NCBI GenBank assembly: GCA_963580285.1
Contig: CAUZLF010000697.1
Coordinates: forward strand, 1 to 64,000
DNA: 64,000 bases
Reading direction: 5' to 3'
Source of the DNA: Lucinisca nassula
Taxonomy: Eukaryota; Mollusca; Bivalvia; Lucinida; Lucinidae
The translations under genes were made by a program, and so were the position numbers. Of this stretch, positions 1 through 11,040 are shown piece after piece. Position 1 is the stretch's first letter. The number at the start of each line of letters is the position of its first letter. Under the pieces are notes generated by a model. That model saw nothing but the letters and a program-made list of their open reading frames with translations, had not been told where the DNA came from and made no database searches.

Positions 1-423
1 TGCCATAACAAATGCCATATGACATAGAAAATGCATTATATTTATGATTTGTCACAAAAATGTTAATATTCTGCCATTAGTAAATGCGACGTAATTAACG
101 AAGTCATACGTGTAACATTACAGGGCATCTCTAACTAATTTGCATATTTAGTCCACTAGTGGAATACGGAATTTATTACATGGCATTATTACATTCTCAG
201 CCGTGACGTCATATGATAAAAACAGGTAAACCAAGTCACCCAATTATGTGAATTTAACTCTGACACAAACAAAGCTATGGTGTACATATGGCCATTTGGT
301 CAGCTTGCAAAACACATGGAAAAGACTTTCTAAAGCTCTTCTTGTAGACTCAGTGAATTTGACATATTTTGACAACACCTGAACTGCCCCACCCTGCCAG
401 TCTTGTTTACAACTGCTATACCA
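1..423. other. Unassigned AT-rich sequence
   Basis: I see no supported gene. A short stretch around 204-222 (GACGTCATATGATAAA) matches the end of the palindromic repeat at about 25675-25690, so part of this is probably the edge of that dispersed repeat. Confidence 0.4.
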
Positions 424-1206
424 TTTTTAGCTCGCCTGTACGAAGTACATGGAGAGCTATTGTTGTCACCTCGGATGGCGTGCGCGTGATGCACGTGCGC
501 GTGCGCATCACACTGCGTTAAAGTTTTTCAAATGCTTATATCTCAACAGGCACTCATCACAGAGCACTCATATTTGGAACTTTAGTACCTGGGAGGGTCT
601 TCTGATGTTCAAAGATAACAGACCCCTGGGGTCATGCCTCGGGGTGGGGCTTTGGGTCAAAATCTAGAACACCTATGTTATACTGTGTTAAAGTTTTTGA
701 AATGCTTATATCTCAGCAGTCACTCATCACAAAGCATTCATATTTACAACTTGGATACCTGGGAGTGTCTTCTGAGATTCCAAGACAACACCCCCCTGGG
801 TTCATGCCTGGGAGTGGGGATGGGGTGGGGCTAGGGGTCAAAATCTTGTGCATGTGCGCATCACACTGCGTTAAAGTTTTTCAAATGCTTATATCTCAAC
901 AGGCACTCATCACAGAGCACTCATATTTGGAACTTTAGTACCTGGGAGGGTCTTCTGATGTTCAAAGATAACAGACCCCTGGGGTCATGCCCCGGGGTGG
1001 GGCTTGGGGTCAAAATCTAGAACACCTATGTAATACTGTGTTAAAGTTTTTGAAATGCTTATATCTCAGCAGTCACTCATCACAAAGCATTCATATTTAC
1101 AACTTGGATACCTGGGAGTGTCTTCTGAGATTCCAAGACAACACCCCCCTGGGTTCATGCCTGGGAGTGGGGATGGGGTGGGGCTAGGGGTCAAAATCTA
1201 GGACAA
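424..1206 (+). mobile_element. Helentron-like hairpin-headed element, no tail found
   Basis: It starts with TTTTTAGCTCGCCTG and a short inverted repeat closing at GAGAGCTATTG, the head seen many times in this window. The body is a 353-bp tandem repeat. No tail hairpin follows; another head begins directly at about 1213, so the element is truncated or overrun. The head variant CGCCTG would pair with tails of the CAGGCGAGC type such as the one at 25079. Confidence 0.55.
501..1206 (+). repeat. 353-bp higher-order tandem repeat, 2 copies
   Basis: Copies begin at 501 and 854 (GTGCGCATCACACTGCG) and are almost identical. Each is a dimer of two diverged subunits of about 176 bp, both containing a 'cctgggagNgtcttctga' block and a G-rich end. 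Open frames here (449-667, 634-834, 987-1187) are repeat read-through. Confidence 0.85.
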
Positions 1207-1212
1207 CTTTGT

Positions 1213-1634
1213 TATTATGTCTCCCCCGAAAATTTTTTTTTCGGAGAGACATATTGTTTTTCCCCCGCGCGTCTGTCCGTCTGTCTGTCCGTCTGTCTGT
1301 CACACATTCGTGTCCGCTCTGTAACTTGAAAACCGTTAGAGCTATCTTCACGAAACTTTGTATAAATATTAATCAGCATTAGACGACGTGCAGTGTGCAA
1401 GAACCATAACTCTCACATTTATACTTTTTGAATTATCTCCCTTGGAAGTTTGTTGGTATGTATATATGTATGGGCAAATCCTGTCCGGTCAATAACTTTC
1501 TTATTTTTTGATGGATTTTAAAATTACTCGGCAGAAATATTAACAACCATAAGACGATGTGTGGTGCGCATGAGGCAGGTCGGTACCTCAAAGGTCAAGG
1601 TCATACTTAGAGGTCAAAGGTCAAAAAAGGGGCC
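1213..1634 (+). mobile_element. Hairpin-headed element with ATGTCTCC head and DR1 body
   Basis: The head is an inverted repeat (ATGTCTCCCCCGAAAA against TTTTCGGAGAGACAT, 1216-1253), followed by a GTCT-rich microsatellite (1268-1302). The body ends in one unit of the repeat that is amplified at 20737-21563, including AGGTCAAAGGTCA at 1611-1623. It runs straight into the next head at 1635. Confidence 0.55.
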
Positions 1635-1732
1635 TTTTTAGCTCACCTGTCACGTAGTGACAAGGTGAGCTTTTGTGATCACATTTTGTCCTTCGTCCGT
1701 CGTCCGTCCGTGCGTCCGTGCGTAAACAATAT

Positions 1733-2590
1733 CTTGTCCGCACAATAGCATCTTCATTTATTATTTGATTTTAACCAGACTTCCACACAACTTGTACCAC
1801 CATGAGATCTAGGTTCCTTTCTTGAACCAGCCGTATCCCATCATGTGTTACGGAGTTACGGCCCCTGAAAGGGCAAAAATTGCCTATTTTGGTCTTGTCC
1901 GCACGATAGCATCTTCATTTATGATTTGATTTTAACCAGACTTCCACACAACTTGTACCACCATGAGATCTAGGTTCCTTTCTTGAACCAGCCATATCCC
2001 ATCATGTGTTATGGAGTTACGGCCCCTGAAAGGGCAAAAATTGCCTATTTTGGTCTTGTCCGCACGATAGCATCTTCATTTATGATTTGATTTTAACCAG
2101 ACTTCCACACAACTTGTACCACCATGAGATCTAGGTTCCTTTCTTGAACCAGCCATATCCCATCATGTGCTACGGAGTTACGGCCCCTGAAAGGGCAAAA
2201 ATTGCCTATTTTGGTCTTGTCTGCACGATAGCATCTTCATTTATGATTTGATTTTAACCAGACTTCCACACAACTTGTACCACCATGAGATCTAGGTTCC
2301 TTTCTTGAACCAGCCATATCCCATCATGTGTTACGGAGTTACAGCCCCTGAAAGGGCAAAAATTGCCTATTTTGTTCTTGTCCGCACGATAGCATCTTCA
2401 TTTATGATTTGATTTTAACCAGACTTGCACACAATATGTACCACCATGAGATCTGGGTTCCTTTCTTGAACCAGCCATATCTCATCAAGTGTTACGGAGT
2501 TACGCCCCTGAAAGGGCAAAAATTGCCTATTTTTGCCTTGTCTGCATGATAGATGTTTCATTTATGATTTGATTTTAACTAAACTTGCAC
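1733..2590 (+). repeat. 161-bp tandem repeat, about 5 units
   Basis: CTTGTCYGCA recurs at 1733, 1894, 2055, 2216, 2377 and 2537, a period of 161, 161, 161, 161 and 160 bp. Units are nearly identical apart from the last, which drifts into the following body. Confidence 0.9.
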
Positions 2591-2599
2591 ACAATTTGT

Positions 2600-4110
2600 A
2601 CTACCACAAAATCTCGGTCAAGTTCGAATATGGGTCATGTCGGGTCAACAAGTAGGTCAGTAGGTCAAGTCCGAAAAAAAACCTTGTGAAGACGAGAGGC
2701 CACAGTTTTAGTCCGATCATCATCAAACTTGCGCAGAATGATTATCTTGACAATATCTCAGTCAAGTTCGAATATGGGTGTTGTCGGGTCAAAAAGTAGG
2801 TCAGTAGGTCAAATCATAGAAAAACTTTCTGAACACACTAGAGTCCACAATTTATGTCCAATCATCATCAAACTTGCTCAGAATGATCATCTTGATAATA
2901 TCTTGGTCACATTTGAATACGGGTCATGTCGGGTCAAAAAGTAGGTCAGTAGGTCAAATCATAGAAAAACCTTGTTAACACACTAGAGGCCACAGTTTTG
3001 GTCCTATCATCATCAGACTTGCCCAGAATGATCATTTGGACAATATATCGGTCAAGTTCGAATATGGGTTATGTCGGGTCACAAAGTAGGTCAGTAGGTC
3101 AAATCATAGAAAAACCTTGTGAATACACTAGAGCCGCAGTTTTGGTCCAATCATTATCAAACTTGCCCAGAATGATCATCTTTACAATAACTCGGTCAAA
3201 TTTGAATACGGGTCATGTTGGGTCAAAAAGTTGGTCAGTAGGTCAAATCATAGAAAAACCTTGTGAATACACTAGAGGCCACAGTTTTGGTCTGATCATC
3301 ATGAAACTTGCTCAGAATTATAATCTTGACAATTTCTCAGTCAAGTTCGAATATGAGTCATGTAGGGTCAAAAAGTAGGTCAGTAGGTCAAATCTTAGAA
3401 AAACCTTGTGAACACACTAGAGGCCACAGTTTTGGTCCGATCATCATCAAACTTGCCAAGAATGATCATCTTGACATTACCCGGGTCAAGTTTGAATACG
3501 GGTCAAAAAGTAGGTCAGCAGGTCAAATCATAGAAAAACCTTGTGAACACACTAGAGGCCACAGTTTTGGTCCGATCATCATCAAACTTGCCCAGAATGA
3601 TCATCGTGATAATATCTCAGTCAAGTTCAAATATGGGTCATGTTGGGCCAAAAAGTAGGTCAGTAGGCCAAATCATAGAAAAACCCTCTGAACACACTGG
3701 CAGCTACAGTTTTGGTCCGATCATCATCAAACTTGCTCAAAATGATCATTTGACAATATCTTGGTTAATTTCGAATATGGGTCATGTCTGGTCATTATGT
3801 AGGTCAGTAGGTCAGATTGTTGAAAAACCTTGTGAACACACTAGAGGCCCAAGTTTTGGTCCGATCATCATCAAACTTGCTCAGAATGATCATCTTGACA
3901 ATATGTGTGTCAAGTTCGAATATGGGTCATGTCGGGTGAAAAAGTAGGTCAGCAGGTCAAATCATAGAAAAACGTTTCGAACACTCTATGAGGCCACAGT
4001 TTCAGTCAAATCATCATAAAACTTGCTCAGAATGATCATCTGGACAATATCTCAGTTAAGTTCGAATATTGGTCATGTCAAATCAAAAAGTAGATCAGTA
4101 GGTTATTTTG
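2600..4110 (+). repeat. 145-bp tandem repeat carrying AGGTCA direct repeats (DR2)
   Basis: About 11 units at roughly 145 bp. Each carries GTCAAGTTCGAATATGGGTC and then AGTAGGTCAGTAGGTCA. Perfect AGGTCA-N2-AGGTCA occurs at 2654, 2798, 2943, 3088, 3377, 3512, 3801 and 3946; single-base variants occur at 3232 and 3657. Open frames up to 134 codons in this array arise from the repeat and are not genes. Confidence 0.9.
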
Positions 4111-4329
4111 TCATAACTTTTGAACCGTTTGAGATAGAGCCTTCATATTTGGCATGTAGGTTCTTTCTGACAAGGGCTTCCCACTCATAAATATTTGAAC
4201 TGTGACCTACTTTATCATACCTTTTGAACCATAATATGAAATTAAGGCACTGCCTTCTTTGCGACACCGCATTGTACACTCTTGGTGCAATAGTAGACAA
4301 TCACTTAAGGTGATGAGTGTCCCTGCCAT

Positions 4330-5275
4330 ATGCCTCACCAGATGAGTAATTTGTTTGACATATGCAGTAGCCATGCAGACATTCTAGAAACTGAATATTA
4401 TCCAAGAAACACATGGCCAAAATGTATACCTCGTTCCAGAGGACATAATTCGGATCAAAATTCTGGTTCCTGCATGCCCATCTTAAATGCATGTCTAAAA
4501 TGTGTGTGTTGCAGGTTTCAATATCCAGCACCAAATACTACAGGAGTTGTGGACAAACGAAAAGTACTATTTAACCTGCGATAATGTGCTGGATCATAAT
4601 TCTGTAGTTGAACATTTGTTTTATGCACATGTTTAGTGTCTGAACTGTGTTGTTAGTTTCAAAATCCGGCATCAAATACTGTAGGAGAAGTTGCAGAGAC
4701 ACGAACAGTCCTATTTAACCTCCTATGCTACACATACATGCATGACCAAAATGTCATTCAAGGGAACATAATTCTGCAATAAGGGCTGGATCAGCATCCT
4801 GCTTCCTTTATATGTATGTTCAATGAATGTCGGAAGTGTGTTGCAAGTTTCAATGTCCTGCATCCAATACTGTAGGATGAGTTGCAGAGTCAAGAATAGT
4901 ATCAAAAAAGTGTGACATATGGATAAGTGCAAAACTATTTGGCCTTCACACTTCGTGACGGTGACATAAAAAATAAAATAAAAAAAACTCGACAATCACT
5001 AGGGATGATGATTGCACACACCATATGTCTCACAAGACGAGTATTTCAATGGGGCTAGATCAGAATCCTGTTTCCTTTATGCAAATGTTGAATGCATGTC
5101 TGGACTGTGTTGCTAAGTTTCGAAGTCCAGGATCAAATGCTGTAGGAGAATTTGCTGGGACATGAACGGTACTATTTAACCTCCTATGCTAAACATATGG
5201 CCAACACGTTTGTCTTTTAAGGGCACACAATTCTGAGATAAGGGACTGGATCAGAATCCTGTTTCCTTTATGCAT
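4330..5275 (+). repeat. Degenerate tandem units of about 150-170 bp
   Basis: A phrase like 'gtttcaaagtccagcatcaa' with 'ctgtaggagaagttgc' and 'ctatttaacctcctatgct' recurs near 4515, 4655, 4845 and 5115. The copies are too diverged to give a clean period. Confidence 0.6.
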
Positions 5276-6105
5276 ATCTATTATTTGATATATAGCTATC
5301 AAATATTGAGTTTTAGATATCTATATATGCAATGGAATAGTAGATATCATAAAACAAATTTATAGATATCAAGAAATATATAATTCATATCATTGATTAC
5401 ATTTTATGATATCAAAAGTACTGATAATTATAGATACCAATAATGTTAATTATAGATATCTATAATTCTATTATAGATTTCTGTAATTTGTTTTATGTAT
5501 ATCTATATTTTGATTTTTAGATATCTATAAATTGATTTATAGATATCTATAATAAAAATATAGGCTATCAATATTACGGTATTAGATACCTATAATTGGG
5601 CCGGCCTCAGTGGCTCAGTCGGATGCGCGTCTGACTGGTGATCAGGAGGACGCGGGTTCGACTCCCGCCGGGGTCGGCAACATTCTTCCGTGGAGATTGA
5701 TCATGAAATCTTTTCTACGGTCATTCTCTCCCTTCCGCTGATTCAAGAAGGGCAGTTGTCAGTTTCTGGCGAAAGAATGTGCACTGTACTGGTTAACCGC
5801 TTACGTATAAGCCTGCCCAGGAAAGTCTTGATAGGTAAACTGACCAGCTCAAAAATGACCTAAATAGTGTTGACTGGGCCGTTAAACTCCAATACAAACA
5901 AACAAAAAACCTATAATGGATTTTTAGATATCTATATATGCTAAGGAATTAAAAATATCAAGAAATATATATTTCATATCACTGATTACATTTTTATGAT
6001 ATCAAAAATATTGATAATTATAGAAATCAATAATGTTCATTTTAGATATTTATAATTTGATTTAAAGATATCTATAATAAAATTATAGATATCTTGAAAT
6101 TGTAT
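5276..6105. repeat. AT-rich TAGATATCTATAA block, split by a SINE
   Basis: Both 5276-5587 and 5918-6105 are built from short palindromic TAGATATCTA words. The two halves also share a longer block ('ttcatatcaytgattacatttt'), so they are themselves partial copies of each other. A full-length SINE separates them. Confidence 0.7.
5597..5908 (+). mobile_element. Full-length tRNA-derived SINE with 9-bp TSD
   Basis: The head folds as a tRNA (about 5599-5678): A box TGGCTCAGTCGG, B box GGTTCGACTCC, and a loop CTGGTGA giving a GGT (Thr-like) anticodon. The tail ends GTGTTGACTGGGCCGTTAAAC and an AAAC-rich run, like other metazoan SINEs with a conserved 3' domain. ACCTATAAT flanks both sides (5588-5596, 5909-5917), which fixes the ends. 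It is a retroposon, not a working tRNA gene. Confidence 0.9.
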
Positions 6106-6371
6106 TAAAAAGTGAAGCTGCACCCCATAGCAAACAAAGTTTACATGAAGTCTGGCCCAGAAAACTTGCACACCCCATACTTATCAGTTCTGCAGAGTAT
6201 TCCTTGCTTCTGAAGGATAACCCTTTTTTAGGAGATATTCATTCAGTCCCCACTGATGCAAAATTATTGAAAGATACATGTACAAGTAGTGATAATACAA
6301 AGAAGTTTATTTAAATTTAACTTTCAAATTCAAAACAGCATAACATTTGGCTAAGATTGTCCACATACTTT
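6106..6371. other. Unassigned, shares a phrase with 17.8-18.1 kb
   Basis: There is no gene. 'gtctggcccagaaaac' and 'ttgcttctgaaggataaccctttt' recur inside the hAT-like element at 18020-18110, so this is a dispersed repeat fragment. Confidence 0.4.
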
Positions 6372-6380
6372 ATTTAAGAA

Positions 6381-6503
6381 CTTTACCAGAGGTCGCAGGT
6401 TCGATCCCGGGCTTCTCCAGACTTTCGGATGAGTCTTTAAATCAAGGTCCCATCTCTGTATGACCTTAGCTGTTGGTGGGATGTAAAACTAAAACACTCA
6501 CTC
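6381..6503 (+). mobile_element. 5'-truncated tRNA-SINE (CACTCACTCA-tail family) with TSD
   Basis: It keeps a B box (GGTTCGATCCC) and the tail 'gctgttggtgggatgtaaaac' ending CACTCACTC. ATTTAAGAA flanks it at 6372-6380 and 6504-6512. A second copy lies at 36281-36415. Confidence 0.75.
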
Positions 6504-6724
6504 ATTTAAGAAGTTTACACTTGGAACAGCCATTGTAACAAGGACACTGATGGTCCTATATCCATCACCATAACTAGCCAATCCTGAATCCTTAGTATTA
6601 TAGTAATAAATTGAACACAAGCGGACTGCTTCAAGATTGTTGTTCGGATGATTGACAGGATGGTCCTACATGTACATAGAGTACCAATGTGGTAAATGAC
6701 AAGCAGCTCGTGTTTTATGTTTCA

Positions 6725-6900
6725 TAATTCGAGGATCTTACATGAGTGATCATTTCATATGAAATGACCAAGAGTGTAAGATCCGGTTTATCATAATGAC
6801 CACTTTAAATTGGATTTATCGCCTTTAAATTTGACAATATTTCCATGATTTGTATAATACGATGTTATCCATTGCTTATCAATGATGTCATGTGATAGAA
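6725..6900. repeat. Palindromic dispersed repeat (GGATCTTACA / CATTTCATATGAAATG)
   Basis: 6731-6784 is an imperfect palindrome centred on CATATG. The flanking 'tatccattgcttatcaatgatgtcat' is shared with the copy at 25438-25690. Confidence 0.7.
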
Positions 6901-6949
6901 TATCTTATTTTTTTCCTAAATTAATCAGTGTGCAATATGTTAACCTTGG

Positions 6950-8225
6950 AGTGAGTCATTTTTACTGAAGTGTCAGTGGTAGATTCCATTTGATGCATAC
7001 CAAATATCAAAGCTATGGTCTATGCTAAAAAAAAAACTCCTGTGGAAGGTTCGTTTTTTGCCCCAGGGCTTAAATTTGATCAATGTTGGTAGAGGTCTAG
7101 ATCATCAAAACTATGCATGAATACCAAAAGCACGGGCCTTCTGGTATTCGGAAAGAAAATTTTAAGTGACCCCCTATAGCAGGGCAATGTTTGACCACAT
7201 GAATATGACTGGAGCAATGCTACACATAAAATAAAAGGTCTGGTCATTTTGGTTTCAAAGCAGATTTTTTTACACTTTCCCAATGCAGTGCCCTTGAAAC
7301 ATTAATAAGTTCATGGTCAACAAGATATAATCAAATCTTTGGAAGGTTACATTAACATGTTGCACCAAGTTTGAGCAGACTTAAAGAATTTGTTCACATA
7401 GGGCGCAGACAAGCTAAAATTGATGGTTTTTGGGCACCTGTGGCCTGGAAAATAAGGCCAATGTCACCAATATCTACTAAAATCTTTCGTAAGTTGCAGT
7501 GGCATAATGAACAAAGTTTGAGCAAATTTCAACAATTCGTTCATGGTGCTGACAAGCCATTTCTGTCCCAAAATTGACAGTTTTGAGGGCCTGTGCCCTT
7601 CAGAATAAGGTTAAGATCACCAAAATCTAATGACATCTTTGAAAGATTCAACGATATACTCAACCAAGTTTGACAATATTTTATCAATTTGTTTGCAAGA
7701 TAGGGTGACAAAAGACAAAATTTACAGTTTTTGAGGGCCTGTAATCTTAAATATAAGGGGCAATGTTATCAAAATGGTAAGTGGCAATGATATATTGTAC
7801 CAATGCTATACCAAGTTTGACCGAATTTCATAGATTCATAGGAGGCAGAAATGCCACTTTTGGTCAGAAATTTACAGTTTTTGGGGCCTGTGCCATTGAA
7901 AATAATGTCACGGTCACCAAAACCTAATGGCTGTTTTCCCCATCCTAGAAATAGAACAATGCAAGTTTGGTCAGATTCATAAAAAACAATATACACCCAC
8001 CCACCACCCCCGCACCCTTAGTGTGGAACATAATAACTCCAAAAGTAGGAAAACCAGTTTCAACTCATATGTTGTGCACATCGTCCTGTGGGCATTTGCA
8101 TATTTGTGTAGTTTCATGAAAATATCTCAAATGGATTGAAGGAAGGACGGGTGGATACTCAAATTTTCGGAGGGTATACATCATACCCTGTCACTTTTTG
8201 TGGCAGGGCCTAAAAATTGATCCAT
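6950..8225 (+). mobile_element. Tandem-body element with double-hairpin tail
   Basis: Units of roughly 150-160 bp repeat 'aaatttacagtttttgagggcctgtgcc' and 'ccaagtttga' (about 7380-7960). The 3' end has two hairpins, GGGTAT/ATACCC and CCCTGTCAC/GTGGCAGGG, near 8172-8208. The head is not clear. Open frames inside are not genes. Confidence 0.5.
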
Positions 8226-8392
8226 AAATGAATTTGTCTAGTACAGCGAAATTGAACTATTCAGACATGCTAAACTCGTAACTTATTCTTCTTTTAAACA
8301 CTTTAAAGGCTTCAGTGTTCAACACATATTTTCTAAAGCCTGTGTCCTATTATGTAACATTATAAAAATATGCCTTTTCAAGTATATCATTT

Positions 8393-8545
8393 TTTTTCAC
8401 CAAAAATGAAAATTTTCAAATAAAAAAATCTGATATTTTTTTTTATATTTCTCCACAAAACAGATTGTGGGTGCTGGTTAGAACCGCCTCGACCAAGCAG
8501 TTGTAACGAGTACCCACAATCATTGTTTTTGAGCAGTTAACATGC
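8393..8545 (+). repeat. Palindromic element P2, copy 1 (decayed)
   Basis: Core hairpin at 8463-8522: 'agattgtgggtgctggttagaaccgcctc' against 'gtaacgagtacccacaatc'. Same family as copies at 15.2, 32.0, 36.0, 37.0, 37.4, 57.2 and 61.9 kb. Confidence 0.75.
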
Positions 8546-8589
8546 AAGAAAAATAATATTTATATGTACCCTTGTTAACCCCATTAAAG

Positions 8590-8745
8590 TAGGGTTTAAA
8601 GCAGGTCAATATATTAGGCATGTTTTCAAGATAGACAGCATTGTTGGGACTGTTCAAAAGTCGTCTGGTTTAAAAGCAGGTCAAAATTTATTAGGCATGT
8701 TTTCATGATAGATGTAGCATTTTGGGGCTGTTCAAAAGTAGTCTT
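8590..8745 (+). repeat. Tandem duplication of about 78 bp
   Basis: 'gtttaaagcaggtcaatatattaggcatgttttc' through 'ctgttcaaaagtcgtct' occurs twice in a row, starting near 8597 and 8668. Confidence 0.7.
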
Positions 8746-8796
8746 AATGAGTCCCAAAGGTAGTCTTAAAATAAAGGAATTTCACTTCTTTTGTTT

Positions 8797-9101
8797 TTGT
8801 TTGTTTGATTTGAGGTTTAACAACCCCATCAACACTGTAAAGGTCATTTTGGAGACAGTGCTTCCAATCTTGTGGGACTTTTACCCGACATTGAGATGAA
8901 ATGACATCTCAAGCCATCCAATGAAACCAATAGGGTTTATTAGCATGGACGGTCCGCCTCGTACCGCGGTTCCTGGACAGGCTTAGATCCTCTAAGTGGT
9001 TTACCAGTACTAGTGTGCGGGCCGGATTCAGCTCTGGGTGGAAGCATCATGCAGCCCATATATTTCTTCAAGCCCCTATGGGCAGAGGGGGGGGGGGGGG
9101 A
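8797..9101 (-). mobile_element. SINE-like retroposon (GACGTTAAACCTCAAATC tail), full length
   Basis: On the minus strand it runs from a poly-C edge through GGGCTTGAAGAAATA, CGGTACGAGGCGGACCGTCC, CTTGAGATGTCATTTCATCT, to the tail GTTGATGGGGTTGTTAAACC and AAACAAACA. About 20 copies or fragments of this family occur here. No canonical A/B box pair is visible in its head, so the head's origin is open. Confidence 0.8.
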
Positions 9102-9236
9102 ATAGCGAATGTCCAAACAAGTCCGTATCATCACCATCTTTAATTTCACTTTTCCGGCTGTTAAAATATATAAATGTTAACGCCTAAACTATTCAAAAGT
9201 TATTGATCTTTCTTCCATTCTTTATTGTCAGTCAAT

Positions 9237-9537
9237 GGCCCCCGCCCATCGGGGCTTGAAGAAATAGATGGGCTGCATGATGCTTCCACGCATAGCTGAA
9301 ACCGACCCGCACATGAGTACTGGTAAACCGCTAAGAGGATCTAAGCTTGGTCAGGCAAAGCAGTGCGAGTTGGACCGTCCATGCTTACAAACTCTATTCA
9401 TTTCATTGGGCGACAGGGCTTGAGATGTCATTTCATCTCAATATCGGCCAAAAGTCCCACAAAATTGGAAGCAATATCTCCAAAATGACCTTTACAGTGT
9501 TGACGGGGACGTTAAGCCTCAAATGAAACAAACAAAT
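9237..9537 (+). mobile_element. SINE-like retroposon (GACGTTAAACCTCAAATC tail), full length
   Basis: Same family as 8797-9101 and lying head-to-head with it, 136 bp apart. The tail is GTGTTGACGGGGACGTTAAG then CTCAAATG and AAACAAAC. Confidence 0.85.
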
Positions 9538-9659
9538 AATTGTCAGTCATGATCCAGTGGTTCAAAAACACAGCTGCCATCAAGAAGTTCTAGGCATTAA
9601 ATAATTCAGTCCTTTTTGTTTCAGTAGGTAGTAGGACTATAAAGGCTGTCAGCTGTTAG

Positions 9660-9719
9660 CTACTGGTGAAAGCAAGGTTCCTCTGTATTGAACTGTATGT
9701 GGGTTTTTCCATGCTGAAC
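9660..9719 (-). CDS. Candidate 3'-terminal coding exon, unknown gene
   Basis: Read on the minus strand, a long pyrimidine-rich tract ending TTTTTGTTACAG precedes a 60-nt open block that translates as VQHGKTHIQFNTEEPCFHQ and then a TAG stop. The acceptor is strong and the peptide has an ordinary, non-repetitive composition unlike the surrounding repeat read-through. I do not recognise the protein and see no AATAAA on the minus strand just downstream. It lies downstream of two other minus-strand candidate exons (13294-13470 and 19661-19788) and could be the last exon of the same gene. The phases of the visible exons do not join directly, so exons in between would be missing. It could also be an intronic chance match. 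Confidence 0.3.
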   Translation of the reverse strand, partial: VQHGKTHIQFNTEEPCFHQ

Positions 9720-9997
9720 CTGTAACAAAAATTGGAAAAGATTTTTAAAAAAAGAAAATAAGGAAAAGAACAAAATAAATGTACATGTGACCATAACAAA
9801 GACTAGAAATGTTTTCAGAAGAAAACTGCATCCTCCCATTCCCTCCCAACCATAAATATGACTGTTACAACCACTTGGACTTGGAAGGTGCATACCGTAA
9901 AAATTCAGACACCTTGAGGACTTGCTGTGATTGAATAAAATCTCCTAAAATGTTAGCAAATTTGTTTCGCGAGGAGTCAAAGAGTGGAGACAGAATG

Positions 9998-10062
9998 GCA
10001 AACAGTGGAGTCCCTGATCAGACTGCTTCATGAGCAGTCTGATCTAGGCCTGCACTGTTTGC
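9998..10062. repeat. CAAACAGTG hairpin core
   Basis: 'caaacagtggagtccctgatcagactgct' pairs with 'agcagtctgatctaggcctgcactgtttg'. This is the hairpin found in the TTAA MITEs further right, here without recognisable TTAA ends. Confidence 0.8.
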
Positions 10063-10480
10063 TTAGGCCTGAATGTCCCAATACTAAGGATCATTATGGT
10101 ACATGCAAAAATTAAGCAATCTATAAATTCCAGAAACCTAAAAAAAAACAGCCCAACCTGTATTAAGCAAGCACCTAGGGGATAACCAAAATGTGCTTGC
10201 TTAGGACATATACTCGCTTAATACATGTCAATCTTAATGCATTTGCCTTTATCGTAAACCAAAAGCATGACTGCATTAGGCAGGTTACTTGCTTAACAGC
10301 GGTGGCCACCATAACAGGCTTTACTGTAGTTAATGGCCTCTAAAATCCAATCAAGTCTTTCTATGTTCAATTTGTCAGAATTCATCCATTGTTGTATGAG
10401 ATATGGTGCAGACAAGGCAAAATTAGAAATCTTTGCACCATTTGGTCATGAAAAGAGAAGATCACCAAAATCAAATCTTT
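10063..10480. other. Unassigned repeat-like sequence
   Basis: No gene is seen. 'ttaagcaagcacct' (10163) has an imperfect inverted match near 10285 ('aggttacttgcttaa'), suggesting a decayed palindromic element. Confidence 0.35.
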
Positions 10481-10487
10481 GATATCT

Positions 10488-10723
10488 GTGCCGGGGTACA
10501 GCATTTCCTACAATGTCCATGTGTACCCAGTGAAGAATCAAATCAGCCTGCCCATCCATATAATCTGACCAGAGATTTCTCTTGCTGCATGAAGGAGCAT
10601 TGGGCCCTTAGCTTTCCTTTGAGTGTACAACAAGTCACTGATCTGACTGTGTGGATGCATAGGCTGATCTGAGTCTTTGCTAGGTACACATGTAAATTGT
10701 AGGGAATGTTGTGCTCCGGCTAT
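10488..10723. repeat. Long imperfect palindrome (about 75-bp arms)
   Basis: The left arm starts 'gccggggtacagcatttcc' and the right arm ends 'gggaatgttgtgctccggc'. The match continues through 'atgtgtacc' and 'atcagcct' to a loop around 10580-10620. The two opposed open frames here (10433-10672, 10538-10810) are two strands of the palindrome. A right-arm fragment recurs near 61315-61385. Confidence 0.75.
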
Positions 10724-10857
10724 TTGTAATACATGTACTATATTGCACCATTTCTTAGCATAATCTAAAATTTGGAAGGTTTCAATGACATATACCACAG
10801 ATGACAACAAATCTTTTCACTTGAAGATATATTTTTACCCAAAGTTAATTTTGTCAG

Positions 10858-10902
10858 TTTGTGTGTGTGTGTGTGTGTGTGTATGTGTGTGTGTTTGTGT
10901 GA
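10858..10902. repeat. (TG)n microsatellite
   Basis: An uninterrupted GT run with one TATG and one TTTG interruption. Confidence 0.95.
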
Positions 10903-11040
10903 TTGACCTTAAACTGAGGTAAATGTCATAAAAATCTATTGTTGAAATTTTTGGTTCATGTAGGATGCAATGGCAAGCATGGTAAGTACAAAATATAATC
11001 ACCTTGTGAAAAAGGTGATTCAAGTTAAAAGATTCCCACC

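Larger units (their letters stand above)
1635..5275 (+). mobile_element. Helentron-like element with two successive tandem bodies
   Basis: The head is TTTTT plus a near-perfect hairpin (AGCTCACCTGTCAC ... GACAAGGTGAGCT, 1640-1671) and a GTCC/GTGC microsatellite to 1725. A 161-bp body follows, then a 145-bp body, then degenerate units. I find no CTCTTGTT tail before the AT-rich block at 5276, so the 3' limit is uncertain. Confidence 0.55.

Noticed and set aside
3543..3947. 134-codon open frame, plus overlapping frames at 2729-3658 and copies at 58279-58494 and 62863-63078
   Set aside because: The frames follow the 145-bp tandem unit and repeat the same short peptide. There are no start or splice signals, so this is repeat read-through.
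5599..5678. Functional tRNA-Thr gene
   Set aside because: The fold is good but it continues into a SINE body with poly-A-like tail and TSD. It is a SINE head.
10433..10810. Two opposed open frames of 79 and 90 codons
   Set aside because: They are the two strands of one long palindrome.
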